Of a stretch of 64,000 nucleotides of DNA, positions 8,333 to 16,443 are shown in pieces; position 1 is the stretch's first letter, and the number at the start of each line of letters is the position of its first letter. The DNA is taken from assembly GCF_003853645.1 (NCBI RefSeq), contig NZ_QTPO01000003.1, forward strand, positions 174,145 through 238,144. Reading direction: 5' to 3'. Under the pieces are notes generated by a model. The model made no database searches, had not been told where the DNA came from, and was given only the letters and a program-made list of their open reading frames with translations. The stretch comes from Burkholderia sp. Bp9143 (GTDB lineage: Bacteria > Pseudomonadota > Gammaproteobacteria > Burkholderiales > Burkholderiaceae). Both the position numbers and the translations under genes were made by a program.

Positions 8333-9310
8333 CTACAGCCACCCCGCCCGCTTGAAGCGCCACCACAACGCGAGATCGGCCGCGACCATCACCGCGATGC
8401 AGCCGTAAAAGCCGTACTTGAGGTGCAGTTCGGGCATGTTCGCGAAGTTCATCCCGTAGATGCCGGCGATCATCGTCGGTATCGCGAACAGCGCGGCGAA
8501 CGAGCCGAGCCGCTTGGTCACCTCGTTCTCCGCGAGCGAGATCATCCCGAGGTTGACCTGGACCGCGGTCACGACCATCTCGCGCCGCCCTTCGATCGTC
8601 TTCACGATCCGCTGCAGGTGGTCGTACACGTCGCGGAAGTAATGCTCCATCCCGCTGCAGACCTGCGGGATGCGCCCGCCGGTGAGCTTCGCGAGCGGCT
8701 CGATCAGCGGCGCCGTGTGCTGGTGCAGCATCACGAGCCGGCGTTTCAGCGAATAGAGGTCCTCGATGATCACGCGCGACGACGCCGGCGTGGCCTTCGT
8801 GAAGATACGGTCCTCGAGTTCCTCGAGCTCGTTGCCGAGCGCCTCGAGGATCGGAAAATAGCGGTCGACGACCTGGTCCATCAATGCATAGAACACGAAC
8901 GCCGACCCTTCCTGCAGCAGGTGCGGCTCGCGCTCGCAGCGCTTGCGCACCGCGCGGAAATCCTGCTCGGTATGGTTGCGGATCGACAGCACGTAGTTCG
9001 GGCCGACGAACACGTTCAGCTCGCCGACCTTGAATTCGCCGTCGTCGTCGAACTCGACCGTATGCAGCACTGCGAACAGCGAGTCACCGTACTCCTCGAT
9101 CTTCGGCCGTTGATGCCCCTTGCGGGCATCTTCGAGCGCGAGTTCGTGCAGCCCGAATTCCTCGCCCATCAGGTCGATCTCGTCCGGTGTCGGATCCTTC
9201 AGCGCGACCCACACGAAACACTCGGGCTTCGACACGTAGTCGCTAATGGCGTCGATATCGATATCGGCCAGCTTGCGGCCGTCCTGGTATGCAGCACAGT
9301 TGATCAGCAT
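8333..9310 (-). CDS. corA: CorA-type magnesium/cobalt transporter
   Basis: A 325-residue inner-membrane divalent cation channel. The large cytoplasmic funnel occupies about residues 1-250, with a long helix around DRYFPILEALGNELEELEDRIF. Two C-terminal transmembrane helices follow (about 263-285 and 297-318). The signature GMN lies at 286-288 at the pore mouth and is followed by NMPEL (usual MPEL). The tail WWRFKRAGWL is positively charged and cytoplasmic. Pentamers conduct Mg2+, and also Co2+ and Ni2+, by family knowledge. The gene is alone on its strand. No Mg-sensing leader could be recognised in the short upstream region. Confidence 0.93.
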   Translation of the reverse strand: MLINCAAYQDGRKLADIDIDAISDYVSKPECFVWVALKDPTPDEIDLMGEEFGLHELALEDARKGHQRPKIEEYGDSLFAVLHTVEFDDDGEFKVGELNVFVGPNYVLSIRNHTEQDFRAVRKRCEREPHLLQEGSAFVFYALMDQVVDRYFPILEALGNELEELEDRIFTKATPASSRVIIEDLYSLKRRLVMLHQHTAPLIEPLAKLTGGRIPQVCSGMEHYFRDVYDHLQRIVKTIEGRREMVVTAVQVNLGMISLAENEVTKRLGSFAALFAIPTMIAGIYGMNFANMPELHLKYGFYGCIAVMVAADLALWWRFKRAGWL

Positions 9311-9491
9311 GGTATCCGTGATGTTGCCGTTTCCACATCAGTTTACCGGTTTGGCGCGCGGGCGGCCCCCGGCTTGCGCGGCACGCCGATATTGGTCATG
9401 ATCGGATTGCATGCGCCGCGGCACGCGCACGGCATCGCTTCGACAGACGCACGGCACGGCCGTGCGGCCCAACCGTCAAGGAGACAGACCC

Positions 9492-9638
9492 ATGTGGTAT
9501 TTCTCGTGGATACTCGGCATCGGCGTGGCGCTCGGCTTCGGCATCATCAACGCGATGTGGCTGGAAGCGGAAGTGTTCTCGCGCGACGACAAGCGCACTG
9601 ACGCACCGCGCGCGGATTCGGGGAGCCGGTATTCGTGA
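9492..9638 (+). CDS. CydX/YbgT-like cytochrome bd subunit micropeptide
   Basis: A 48-residue peptide whose start, MWYFSWILGIGVALGFGIINAMWLE, closely follows the CydX pattern (MWYFxWILG, one transmembrane helix, then LE). CydX stabilises the haem-bearing core of cytochrome bd oxidase. A strong AAGGAGA lies 7 bases before the ATG. Unusually, no cydA or cydB is present in the window: the upstream neighbour is corA on the other strand. Its stop codon overlaps the GTG start of the next gene (GTGA), implying translational coupling. It may serve a distant cydAB or a different partner. Confidence 0.8.
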   Translation: MWYFSWILGIGVALGFGIINAMWLEAEVFSRDDKRTDAPRADSGSRYS

Positions 9639-10252
9639 CGCACCTGGTGTTCTTCTGCGGACATGCAGGCACCGGCAAGACCACGCTCGCGAAGCGGCTG
9701 ATCGGGCCGCTGATGCGCGCGACCGGTGAAGCCTTCTGCCTGCTCGACAAGGACACGCTCTACGGCCGCTACAGTTCGGCCGCGATGGGCGCCCTCACCT
9801 CCGATCCGAACGACCGCGACAGCCCGCTCTACCTGAAGCATCTGCGCGATCCCGAATACCAGGGCCTGCTCGACACGGCCCGCGAGAACCTCGCGCTCGG
9901 CATCGGCGTGCTCGTGGTCGGCCCGCTGTCGCGCGAAGTGCGTGACCGGCGCATCCTCGACCGCGCGTGGCTCGGCATCGGGCCGGACGTCACGCTGACG
10001 GTCGTCTGGGTCCATACGGCGGAAGACGTCGCGCATCAGCGGATCGTCGCGCGCGGCAATCCGAACGACGCGTACAAGCTCGCGCACTGGGACGAATACC
10101 GGCAACGCCGCTTCGTGCCGACCGGCCACGAATGCGACGGCATCGTGATGTTCGACAACACCGCACCATCCGACGCGGACATCGATGCGCTGCTGTACCG
10201 CATCGCACCGCCGGCGCCGAAGACGACGATCGTCCCGCCGCTGCCCGCCTGA
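9635..10252 (+). CDS. P-loop ATP-binding kinase-like protein (AAA_33 type)
   Basis: A 205-residue soluble P-loop protein. Walker A is GHAGTGKTT at residues 9-17. A KDTLYGRYSS segment and a lid-like REVRDRRILDRAW region suggest a small-molecule or nucleic-acid kinase of the zeta-toxin/AAA_33 kind. The substrate is unknown. The GTG start at 9635 overlaps the stop of the cydX-like gene by four bases, so the two are probably co-translated, an odd pairing of a membrane micropeptide with a kinase. The proline-rich end (APPAPKTTIVPPLPA) looks unstructured. No antitoxin-like gene is adjacent. Confidence 0.8.
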   Translation: MTHLVFFCGHAGTGKTTLAKRLIGPLMRATGEAFCLLDKDTLYGRYSSAAMGALTSDPNDRDSPLYLKHLRDPEYQGLLDTARENLALGIGVLVVGPLSREVRDRRILDRAWLGIGPDVTLTVVWVHTAEDVAHQRIVARGNPNDAYKLAHWDEYRQRRFVPTGHECDGIVMFDNTAPSDADIDALLYRIAPPAPKTTIVPPLPA

Positions 10253-10293
10253 GCGGCGCGCACCGCCCTGCTCTTCCCCGATTCAACGCGCTT

Positions 10294-10333
10294 CAAAAAA
10301 ACAACGCCGGAAGCGCTGTTGCGCTCCCGGCGT
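10294..10333 (-). terminator. Rho-independent terminator of the saccharopine-type gene
   Basis: Read on the minus strand, ACGCCGG and an inner GAGCGC arm pair with GCGCT and CCGGCGT around an AACA loop, followed by a run of seven T residues. It lies 30 bp past the stop of the gene at 10363 and opposes the end of the kinase gene. Confidence 0.85.
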
Positions 10334-10362
10334 CGCACGGCCCTCGTGCCGGAGACCGATCG

Positions 10363-11463
10363 TCAGGCGACTTCGTGCACGCGCTCCATCGTGCCGCCTT
10401 CGTACAGCTTGCCGAAGCGGTTCGCGAGGAACGCCTTCAGCGACACCTTCTCCTGCGGGATGAAACCGCTCTGCGGCAGCTTCTTTTCGCGGAACAGATC
10501 CAGCACCGCGCACATCGCGCCGGCCGTCGTGATCTGGATCGCGCTCATGTGCATCCCACACACGTCCTTCGCGAAAATCTTGCGCGTGAACACGTCCTGA
10601 ACGAGCTGGCCGTCCTTCACACCCGTCACCGTGACGAACACGAGCACAACGTCCTGCTTCGTCGACGGCACCGCGCGGCGCATGATCGACTTCAGCGTAT
10701 CGCGGTCGCTCGACAGGCGCAGGTCCTCGAGCAGGAACTGCACGAGCTCGCGGTGGCCCGGATAGCGCACCGACTTGTAGTCGAGCGTCTCGACCTTGCC
10801 CGACAGCGTCTCGCACAGCGTGCCGAGGCCGCCCGACGTATTGAACGCTTCGTATTCGGTGCCGTCGAGCGAGAAGTGCTCGAGGCCTTCGAGCGGCTGC
10901 ACCCACTGCTTGCGGCCGTCGCGGATCGCTTCGCACGGCTGGCAGTATTCGTTGATCAGGCCGTCGACGCTCCACGTCAGGTTGTACTTCAGCGCGTTGG
11001 TCGGATACTCGGGCAGCGCGCCGACGCGCATCTTCACGTCGCGCACTTCGCTGAAGCCGTTCACGAGCTCGTGTGCGGCGATGCCGATGAAGCCCGGTGC
11101 GAGGCCGCACTGCGGCATGAACGCACGGTCCGAACCGTCGGCCAGTTCGCGGATCGCGTGGGTCGCGCGCACGTCTTCGGTCAGATCGAAGTAATGGACG
11201 CCAGCCGCCTTGGCCGCCGCGGCGACGTTGACCGCGAGGTAGTACGGCAGCGCGTTGACGAGCGCATCGAAGCCCTTCACGGCTTCGCGGATCGCATTGG
11301 CGTCGGCCGAATCGACACGCTGCGTTGCGATGCCTTCACGCGACAGCTTGGCGAGCGCATCCGCATCGCGGTCGAACGCGACGACTTCGTAGTCGCCGGT
11401 TTCACGCAGCATGTGAGCAATGGTGTGGCCGATCAGACCTGCGCCGACGATGGCGATTTTCAT
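10363..11463 (-). CDS. Saccharopine dehydrogenase family oxidoreductase
   Basis: A 366-residue NAD(P)-dependent enzyme of the saccharopine/homospermidine/carboxynorspermidine dehydrogenase superfamily. The Rossmann motif IVGAGLIGHTIA is at residues 4-15, an acidic residue follows beta-2 (VAFDRDADAL), and the catalytic domain has CGLAPGFIGIAAHEL and TSGGLGTLCETL. Proteins of this family act in lysine or polyamine metabolism; the substrate here is not determined. The start at 11463 places the glycine motif normally. An Lrp/AsnC gene lies upstream on the same strand, and a 24-bp inverted repeat sits about 120 bp before the start. Both favour amino-acid-responsive control, and hence lysine breakdown, as a working idea. 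Confidence 0.85.
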   Translation of the reverse strand: MKIAIVGAGLIGHTIAHMLRETGDYEVVAFDRDADALAKLSREGIATQRVDSADANAIREAVKGFDALVNALPYYLAVNVAAAAKAAGVHYFDLTEDVRATHAIRELADGSDRAFMPQCGLAPGFIGIAAHELVNGFSEVRDVKMRVGALPEYPTNALKYNLTWSVDGLINEYCQPCEAIRDGRKQWVQPLEGLEHFSLDGTEYEAFNTSGGLGTLCETLSGKVETLDYKSVRYPGHRELVQFLLEDLRLSSDRDTLKSIMRRAVPSTKQDVVLVFVTVTGVKDGQLVQDVFTRKIFAKDVCGMHMSAIQITTAGAMCAVLDLFREKKLPQSGFIPQEKVSLKAFLANRFGKLYEGGTMERVHEVA

Positions 11464-11896
11464 GCGCTTATCTCCTGATGATGAGTTGGGTATTGGTGTA
11501 CGGCGTCGAGCCATGAACACAGTTTAGGGACGCGCAAAATCAGTTCCAAGACGAAGAATGATGCGAAACGACCGATTAATTCGACGAAATGACGACGCAT
11601 TTCGTCACAACGACCAAATCGTCTAAAAATCGCGTATATGCCGCGCCGCAAACGGGCCGCTGCGGCCCCGCTCAGGCAGACAGGAAGGAATACGCAAAGC
11701 GGGACATGCGCAGGCGCAGGAATCGTTGCGCGCGCCCAGGCACGCATGCGACGCAACGACGCTCGCGCGACGATGCGCGAGGCAACGCCCCGCCCCGCGG
11801 CGAGCGCCGGCGGCGGGTATCAAGAGAAGGGAAAGGAGGAAAGACCTGCGCGACGAATCGCGCCTCGGCGTCACACGCGACGCCGCATGCGACGCG
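11464..11896. other. Intergenic region between the Lrp gene and the saccharopine-type gene
   Basis: About 430 bases with no supported gene. The first 180 bases are AT-richer and hold the promoter region of the downstream dehydrogenase, including the inverted repeat at 11583-11606. The rest (about 11650-11896) is Arg-rich in every frame and reads as non-coding, and it trails the Lrp gene. Confidence 0.5.
11583..11606 (-). promoter_or_regulatory. Perfect inverted repeat, candidate Lrp/AsnC operator
   Basis: GACGAAATG (11583-11591) and CATTTCGTC (11598-11606) form a perfect 9-bp inverted repeat with a 6-bp spacer, with degenerate extra copies of the half-site nearby (CGAAACGACC, CAAATCGTC). It is placed 120-143 bp upstream of the dehydrogenase start. 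The neighbouring Lrp-type regulator is the natural candidate to bind it. Confidence 0.5.
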
Positions 11897-12361
11897 TCAT
11901 CCGCCGATCGTGCCGCGATCGATCTTGCGCGACAGAATGATCGACGTCGTCGTGCGCTCGACGCCTTCGAGCGTGCCGATCTGGTCGAGCAGATCGTTGA
12001 GCCGCTCCGGCGAATCGGCACGCAGCCACGCGACATAGTCGTACTCGCCGCTCACCGCGCACAGCAACTGCACCTCGGGCATCCGGTCGAGCTTGCGCAG
12101 CACGTCCTTGCCGAACTTCGGCGTGAGGATGATGCCGACGTACGCGTAAATGCTCGCATCGAGCACGTCCTGGCCGAGCCGCACGCTGTACCCGGCGATC
12201 ACGTTGGTGCGCTCGAGCCGCGCGATACGCGCGACGACCGTCGTGCGGGCGACGTCGAGCTGTCGCGCGAGATCGGCGACGCTTGCGCGCGCATCCGCTT
12301 GCAGCAGCGCGACGAGTTGCCGGTCGAGATCGTCGAGTTGGTCGAGGCGAGGTGGACGCAT
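11897..12361 (-). CDS. Lrp/AsnC family transcriptional regulator
   Basis: A 154-residue feast/famine regulator. The winged HTH covers residues 5-65 (LDDLDRQLVALLQADARASVADLARQLDVARTTV), and the RAM/AsnC ligand domain follows (AYVGIILTPKFGKDVLRKLDRMPEVQLLCAVSGEYDYVAWLRA). The GEYDYV motif is typical of the amino-acid pocket. The start at 12361 is the ordinary family start; the longer upstream frame crosses the divergent gene. It is located upstream of and co-oriented with the saccharopine-dehydrogenase-like gene, so that gene is its likeliest target. The effector amino acid is not visible from sequence. Confidence 0.92.
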   Translation of the reverse strand: MRPPRLDQLDDLDRQLVALLQADARASVADLARQLDVARTTVVARIARLERTNVIAGYSVRLGQDVLDASIYAYVGIILTPKFGKDVLRKLDRMPEVQLLCAVSGEYDYVAWLRADSPERLNDLLDQIGTLEGVERTTTSIILSRKIDRGTIGG

Positions 12362-12700
12362 GAGGCTGGGCCGGCGTGCAGCGCGCCGGCAAAATGGAAC
12401 GTGACGCGATGATAGCGCCGAACGTCGGTGCGCCCAAACGGCATCGCCCGCCGTCACGCGCTCACGCGTTCGCGCCACCCGCCTCGTCCGCGTGCGACGT
12501 CCCGCATGCCGATCCAACACCATCGACACTCGCCCGCCCGCTATGTCCCTTTCAATTTCGATTCGTATCGGATGTAAGCAAGTGTCGCTTTCGCCGCCGC
12601 GTTGCATCCAACGTGCTACTAATAACGTACGAGGCGAGATGCGCACTCGCGGCACTGGCCGCCGCGCCCGCTCGCACGACACCACCCCGGAGAGCCAACC
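12362..12700. other. Divergent promoter region, Lrp gene and Spy-like gene
   Basis: About 340 bases with no gene. An AT-richer stretch at 12535-12640 (including TACTAATAACGTACG near 12616) probably carries the promoter of the Spy-like gene, but no -35/-10 pair with good spacing could be fixed. No hairpin terminator is present. Confidence 0.4.
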
Positions 12701-13243
12701 ATGAAGAAAATCTCGCTCACCCTCGCCATGCTCGCGGTGACGGCCGGCGCATTCGCGCAGACCCAGCCGCAACCGCAGCCCGCTCCGGCCGCAGCCACGG
12801 CCGCCTCGGCGCCGAGCGCCGAACAGCGCGCGGCGCGCCATGAAGCGCGCATCGAGCAGCGCATCAAGTACCTGCACGATCAGTTGAAGATCACGTCGGC
12901 CCAGGAACCGCAATGGAAGACGTTCGCCGACACGATGCGCGAGAACGGCGACACGATGGGTCGCCTCTATCGCACACGGATGGAAAGCCAGAACGTGTCG
13001 GCGGTCGACGACATGAAGCAGTACGCGGAACTCGCTCAGGCGAACGCGGACGGCGCGAAGAAGCTTGCCGACGCATTCGCGCCGCTCTACGCGAGCTTCC
13101 CGGCCAACCAGAAGGCGCTGGCCGACACGACGTTCCGCAGCTGGCTGCACCACGGCGGCGAACACCGCGGCACGGGCAAGGCCAAGAGCAAGGAAGGCAA
13201 GGCATCAGCCGCACCGGCCGCAAGCGCGCCTGCACAACCCTGA
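12701..13243 (+). CDS. Spy/CpxP-like periplasmic protein
   Basis: A 180-residue exported protein. The signal peptide covers residues 1-19 (MKKISLTLAML core, AFA cleavage) and is followed by a Gln/Pro/Ala-rich linker. The helical domain starts near RIEQRIKYLHDQLKITSAQEPQW, a variant of the LTxxQ motif shared by Spy and CpxP chaperone/stress-sensing proteins, and continues with ADTMRENGDTMGRLY. The tail is Lys/Ala/Pro-rich and low-complexity. Characterised relatives protect periplasmic proteins during envelope stress, so a similar role is an inference. No two-component system is adjacent, so control is probably by a distant CpxR- or BaeR-like system. Confidence 0.8.
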   Translation: MKKISLTLAMLAVTAGAFAQTQPQPQPAPAAATAASAPSAEQRAARHEARIEQRIKYLHDQLKITSAQEPQWKTFADTMRENGDTMGRLYRTRMESQNVSAVDDMKQYAELAQANADGAKKLADAFAPLYASFPANQKALADTTFRSWLHHGGEHRGTGKAKSKEGKASAAPAASAPAQP

Positions 13244-13373
13244 CGCCCGCCTCGCCGGCGCCGCGCTGCCCGTCCGGGCCGAACGGCGTCGCGCATCCCG
13301 CGGGAATCCGGCGCGTCACACGGCGCGCCGGATTCGGGATAAGCTCCCGGCTTTTCCCGCACTTCCCCTCGCC

Positions 13374-13805
13374 ATGCTCGAACTCAAGCACATCGATCTC
13401 CGTACCGACCCGCAGGCCCGTCGCGTCGTGAAGGACGAAACCGTCACGGTCGCCTTCGCGGATGCCGACGGCGAACTGATGAGCCTCGAAGGCCCGAACC
13501 GCTATGTCGCGGGCGACGCGCTGATCACCGGCTCGACCGGCGACCGCTGGGTCGTGTCGCGCGCGCGCTTCGACGCGAAGTACCTGCCTGCCGATCCGGC
13601 GCTCGCGCACGGCACGCCCGGCGCCTACCGGAACCGGCCGGCCGTCGTGCTCGCCCGCCGCATGGACGAGCCGTTCACGATCGCCCGCTCGGAAAACGGC
13701 GACACGCTGCGCGGCATTGCCGGCGACTGGGTGATGCAGTATGCGCCCGGCGACTACGGCGTCGTGCAGGCGCGGCGTTTCGCGCAGGTCTACCGCGACG
13801 CGTAA
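13374..13805 (+). CDS. PGDYG-domain protein
   Basis: A 143-residue soluble protein whose C-terminal part contains the diagnostic PGDYG at residues 125-129 (APGDYGVVQARRFAQVY). This motif names a Pfam family of unknown function that is common in Burkholderiales. The front half has VTVAFADADGELMSLEGPNRYVAGDALITGSTGDRW, reminiscent of small beta-rich domains. The ATG at 13374 comes directly after a pyrimidine-rich stretch without a clear ribosome-binding site. The stop codon lies inside a short 7-bp tandem repeat. Confidence 0.8.
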   Translation: MLELKHIDLRTDPQARRVVKDETVTVAFADADGELMSLEGPNRYVAGDALITGSTGDRWVVSRARFDAKYLPADPALAHGTPGAYRNRPAVVLARRMDEPFTIARSENGDTLRGIAGDWVMQYAPGDYGVVQARRFAQVYRDA

Positions 13806-13825
13806 CGCGTAACGCGTAACGCGTA
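13798..13825. repeat. Four-copy 7-bp tandem repeat over a stop codon
   Basis: The unit ACGCGTA is repeated four times without a mismatch. The first copy contains the TAA stop of the PGDYG gene. A unit length not divisible by three means that slippage would not change the stop itself, because termination occurs in the first copy. Confidence 0.85.
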
Positions 13826-13871
13826 ACACGCTATGCGCCGGCATCGCGCCGGCGCGCGCTCCCGTCAACGG

Positions 13872-14234
13872 TCACGCAAAGTCTTCGTCGAGTTCGAGCT
13901 CCGCGGCGCGCTCGACGGCCTCACCGGCCGCATGCCGCTCCTCGAGCGAGCCGAGCATCGCTTCCGTGTACGCATGCAGCACCGCATGGCTGCGGGCGCG
14001 CTGCATCGGCCTGAGTGCCAGATAACGCGCCAGCGCGGCCGGCACGATGCGGATGTCGAGCGTCATCCGTTTCGGCGTCGAACCGAAACGCATCGCGAGC
14101 CACTGCACGGACAGGAACCGCCCGCGTTCGTCGCTGCTTTCGGCAAAGCGCGTCTGCTCCGGAAAGAGATCGCAGATCACGCGCGCGAGCGCATCGAATT
14201 CGGCGCTCTGGCATTCGATCAGATAGTCGTCCAT
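13872..14234 (-). CDS. DUF3022-like hypothetical protein
   Basis: A 120-residue acidic soluble protein without signal or membrane segments. It reads as a genuine gene: normal composition, MDDYLIECQSAEFDALARVICDLFPEQTRF at the start and a Glu-rich tail. I associate it with the Burkholderia-restricted DUF3022 group, but that is from memory and only moderately sure. It sits 12 bp downstream of the YhfC-type protease gene on the same strand, so the two are likely cotranscribed. No function is proposed. Confidence 0.65.
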   Translation of the reverse strand: MDDYLIECQSAEFDALARVICDLFPEQTRFAESSDERGRFLSVQWLAMRFGSTPKRMTLDIRIVPAALARYLALRPMQRARSHAVLHAYTEAMLGSLEERHAAGEAVERAAELELDEDFA

Positions 14235-14246
14235 TCCGTCCTCCCG

Positions 14247-15035
14247 TCAGGCCGCCGCACGCGGCGACCGGCACGTCTTCACCAGCACGGCGATCAGAAT
14301 CGCTGCCAGCACGAAATACACGGCCTCGAGCGATCCGGCCGGCAGCACGCGCACCTGGTACAGCAATGCCGGCGCAGCCGCCAGCGCATGCAGCACGATC
14401 GCGAGCGGCAGCACGCCCGCGCGGCCGGCACGCACGCCGCGCCAGACCAGCACCGACAGCGCGAGCTGCACCGCGAACGCCGCGCAGCGCTCGATCAGCA
14501 ACAGCAGGATCGACTGTGCCGACAGCGTCGCCAGCATCACGTGCAGCCGCACGACGGTATCGCCCGGCAGATCCGCGAGTTGCGTCTCGAGCTGCCCGCG
14601 GCTCGCGAGCCACGCGAGATACGACCACTGGCCCCACACGAGCACGCCGACGAACCAGGCCTCGGCACCGGCATGACCGATCCCGTAGCCGATGCCGCGC
14701 CCGTCGCCGTTCGACGCGCCGTAACGGCGGTTCAGGAAGCGCATCCCGAGATAGCGGCCGGCTTCCTCGAACACGGCGGTCGCGAGCGCGCTGTATGCGA
14801 CGAACGCGAGCGGCTGCGTGAGCCAGCCGCCAGCGGGCGTCTGGCTCAGCACGAGGCCATGGAACGCGCGTTCGATGATCATCGCGAACAGCGTGAAGAC
14901 GGCGACGCCGACGATCGTGTCGCGGCGGTCGAGCGCAAGCGGCTTGCGCAGGGTACGGAAGAGAACGAACGGCAGTAGCGCGATGATCAGCGTGGCGGCG
15001 ATCAGCACCGCCAGCGTGACGGGGGCGACAGTCAT
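14247..15035 (-). CDS. YhfC family glutamic-type intramembrane protease
   Basis: A 262-residue integral membrane protein with about seven hydrophobic segments. It carries the motif expected of the YhfC/CPBP-like glutamic intramembrane proteases: EExxR at residues 90-94 (FEEAGRYLGM) and GxxHAGxEAW with His121 and Glu125 in the next segment. Family members are thought to cleave membrane substrates, but no substrate is known for YhfC proteins. It is followed by the 120-aa DUF3022-like gene, and upstream lies the LacI gene on the same strand, more than 50 bp away. Confidence 0.8.
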   Translation of the reverse strand: MTVAPVTLAVLIAATLIIALLPFVLFRTLRKPLALDRRDTIVGVAVFTLFAMIIERAFHGLVLSQTPAGGWLTQPLAFVAYSALATAVFEEAGRYLGMRFLNRRYGASNGDGRGIGYGIGHAGAEAWFVGVLVWGQWSYLAWLASRGQLETQLADLPGDTVVRLHVMLATLSAQSILLLLIERCAAFAVQLALSVLVWRGVRAGRAGVLPLAIVLHALAAAPALLYQVRVLPAGSLEAVYFVLAAILIAVLVKTCRSPRAAA

Positions 15036-15089
15036 GAATTTCCTTGTTCGGGGCAGCGCACCTGACGCGCTGCGTGCCCCGAATGATAC

Positions 15090-16184
15090 TCAGCTTGCGG
15101 TCGACGCGCGCGCGATCAGCTCGCCCGGCAGCAATGCGACGCGCACGTCGCCGGCCGCGCCGTCGATGCGCTCGTGCACGAATTCGACGGCCTTGTAGCC
15201 GATCTCGTAGGTCGGCTGGCGGATCGTCGTGATGCCGATCAGTTCGGCCCACTCCGGATCGTCGATCGACAGCAGCGCGGCCTTTTCCTGCCACGCGGCG
15301 CCGAATCGCGCGCGCAGGTGACGCGCGATCGCGAGCGCGACCGGCGCGTTCGCGGCGAACAGCGCCGCACGCACGCCGCGCCGCGTCGCGTCGTCGATGC
15401 GCGCGTCGAGGTCGGCGAGCGCTGCCGCGGCTGCGGCGGGCTCGTTCAAGTCGAGCACGACCGTCGGCGGCACCGGCAGCCCGCGCCCACCGAGCGCCGC
15501 GCGGAACGCGGCCTCGCGCAGGCGCCGCGAGCTGACGTGCTCGAACGGCTGCACGACGAAATGGATCGCATCGAAGCCGCGCGCGATCAGGTGCGCGAGC
15601 GCCGTCTCGATCGCATCGGTATTGTCGAGCCCGATCAGGTCGGCCTCAAAGCCCTCGACCGTGCGGTCGACGAGCACGGCCGGGATACCGCCGCCGCGCA
15701 GCGGGCGCAGCACGTCTTCCTCGGCGCCGAGCGCATTGACGATCAGCCCTTCGACCCGGTAGGTCGTAAGCAGCTGCAGGAAGCGCCGCTCCATCTCGAC
15801 CTCGTTGGCCGCGTGACAGATGAGCGGCATGTAGCCGAGCGCGTGGCACGCGGCCTCGACGCCCTGCAGCACTTCGACGGTATACGGATTGGTCAGGTCG
15901 GCCGCGAGCATGCCGAGCAGCCGGTTGCGGCCGCGCTTCAGCCCGCGCGCCATCTGGTTCGGCCGGTAGTTGAGGCGTGCGATCGCCGACTCGATCCGCT
16001 GGCGCAGATCGGCGGACAGCACGTGCGTCTCGCCGTTCAGATAGCGCGAAACGCTGGTCTTGCCCGTGCCGGCTTCGCGTGCGACGTCGCTGATCGTCGC
16101 CGGACGCTGCGTGGAAGGTTGCGAATCGCTCAAGTCGTGCCTCGCGACGTACGATCCGCGCCGCTTCGTGTGCGGACGGACCAT
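15090..16184 (-). CDS. ptxS: LacI family regulator of the 2-ketogluconate cluster (PtxS-like)
   Basis: A 364-residue LacI/GalR repressor. The HTH is at about residues 29-50 (ATISDVAREAGTGKTSVSRYLNGE), followed by the hinge region and a periplasmic-binding-like core (LLGMLAADLTNPYTVEVLQGVE, ending GYKAVEFVHERI). In Pseudomonas the LacI-type PtxS represses the kgu operon and releases DNA on binding 2-ketogluconate. The same role is inferred here because all four kgu-type genes are adjacent and a perfect palindromic operator lies before the first. The first 25 residues are atypical, so an alternative start inside the frame is possible. Confidence 0.8.
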   Translation of the reverse strand: MVRPHTKRRGSYVARHDLSDSQPSTQRPATISDVAREAGTGKTSVSRYLNGETHVLSADLRQRIESAIARLNYRPNQMARGLKRGRNRLLGMLAADLTNPYTVEVLQGVEAACHALGYMPLICHAANEVEMERRFLQLLTTYRVEGLIVNALGAEEDVLRPLRGGGIPAVLVDRTVEGFEADLIGLDNTDAIETALAHLIARGFDAIHFVVQPFEHVSSRRLREAAFRAALGGRGLPVPPTVVLDLNEPAAAAAALADLDARIDDATRRGVRAALFAANAPVALAIARHLRARFGAAWQEKAALLSIDDPEWAELIGITTIRQPTYEIGYKAVEFVHERIDGAAGDVRVALLPGELIARASTAS

Positions 16185-16443
16185 TGTTGTTGGATACGAA
16201 AGCCACCCGGCGGACGCCGCCGCCGCCCTGCTTCGCGGTCGACCAAAGCCGGCGCGTTCGCGCCCGCTCCGGTCGCCTGAAGCGCACGGCGATCGGCCGC
16301 ACCGGACCTGGCACGGATGTCCGTCGCCGGACGCCGCCGGCCGCGTGGCCGGGTCGTCGATGCGACAAGCGGGCGATCATAACGCAGCCTGCCCTCCCGC
16401 ACCAAGACCGTCGCCTCTAACGCCGCCGGCTGGCCGCCGCCGC

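Noticed and set aside
13832..13862. GCGCCGGC repeats as a terminator between the PGDYG and DUF3022-like genes
   Set aside because: No T-run and several alternative pairings in very GC-rich DNA.
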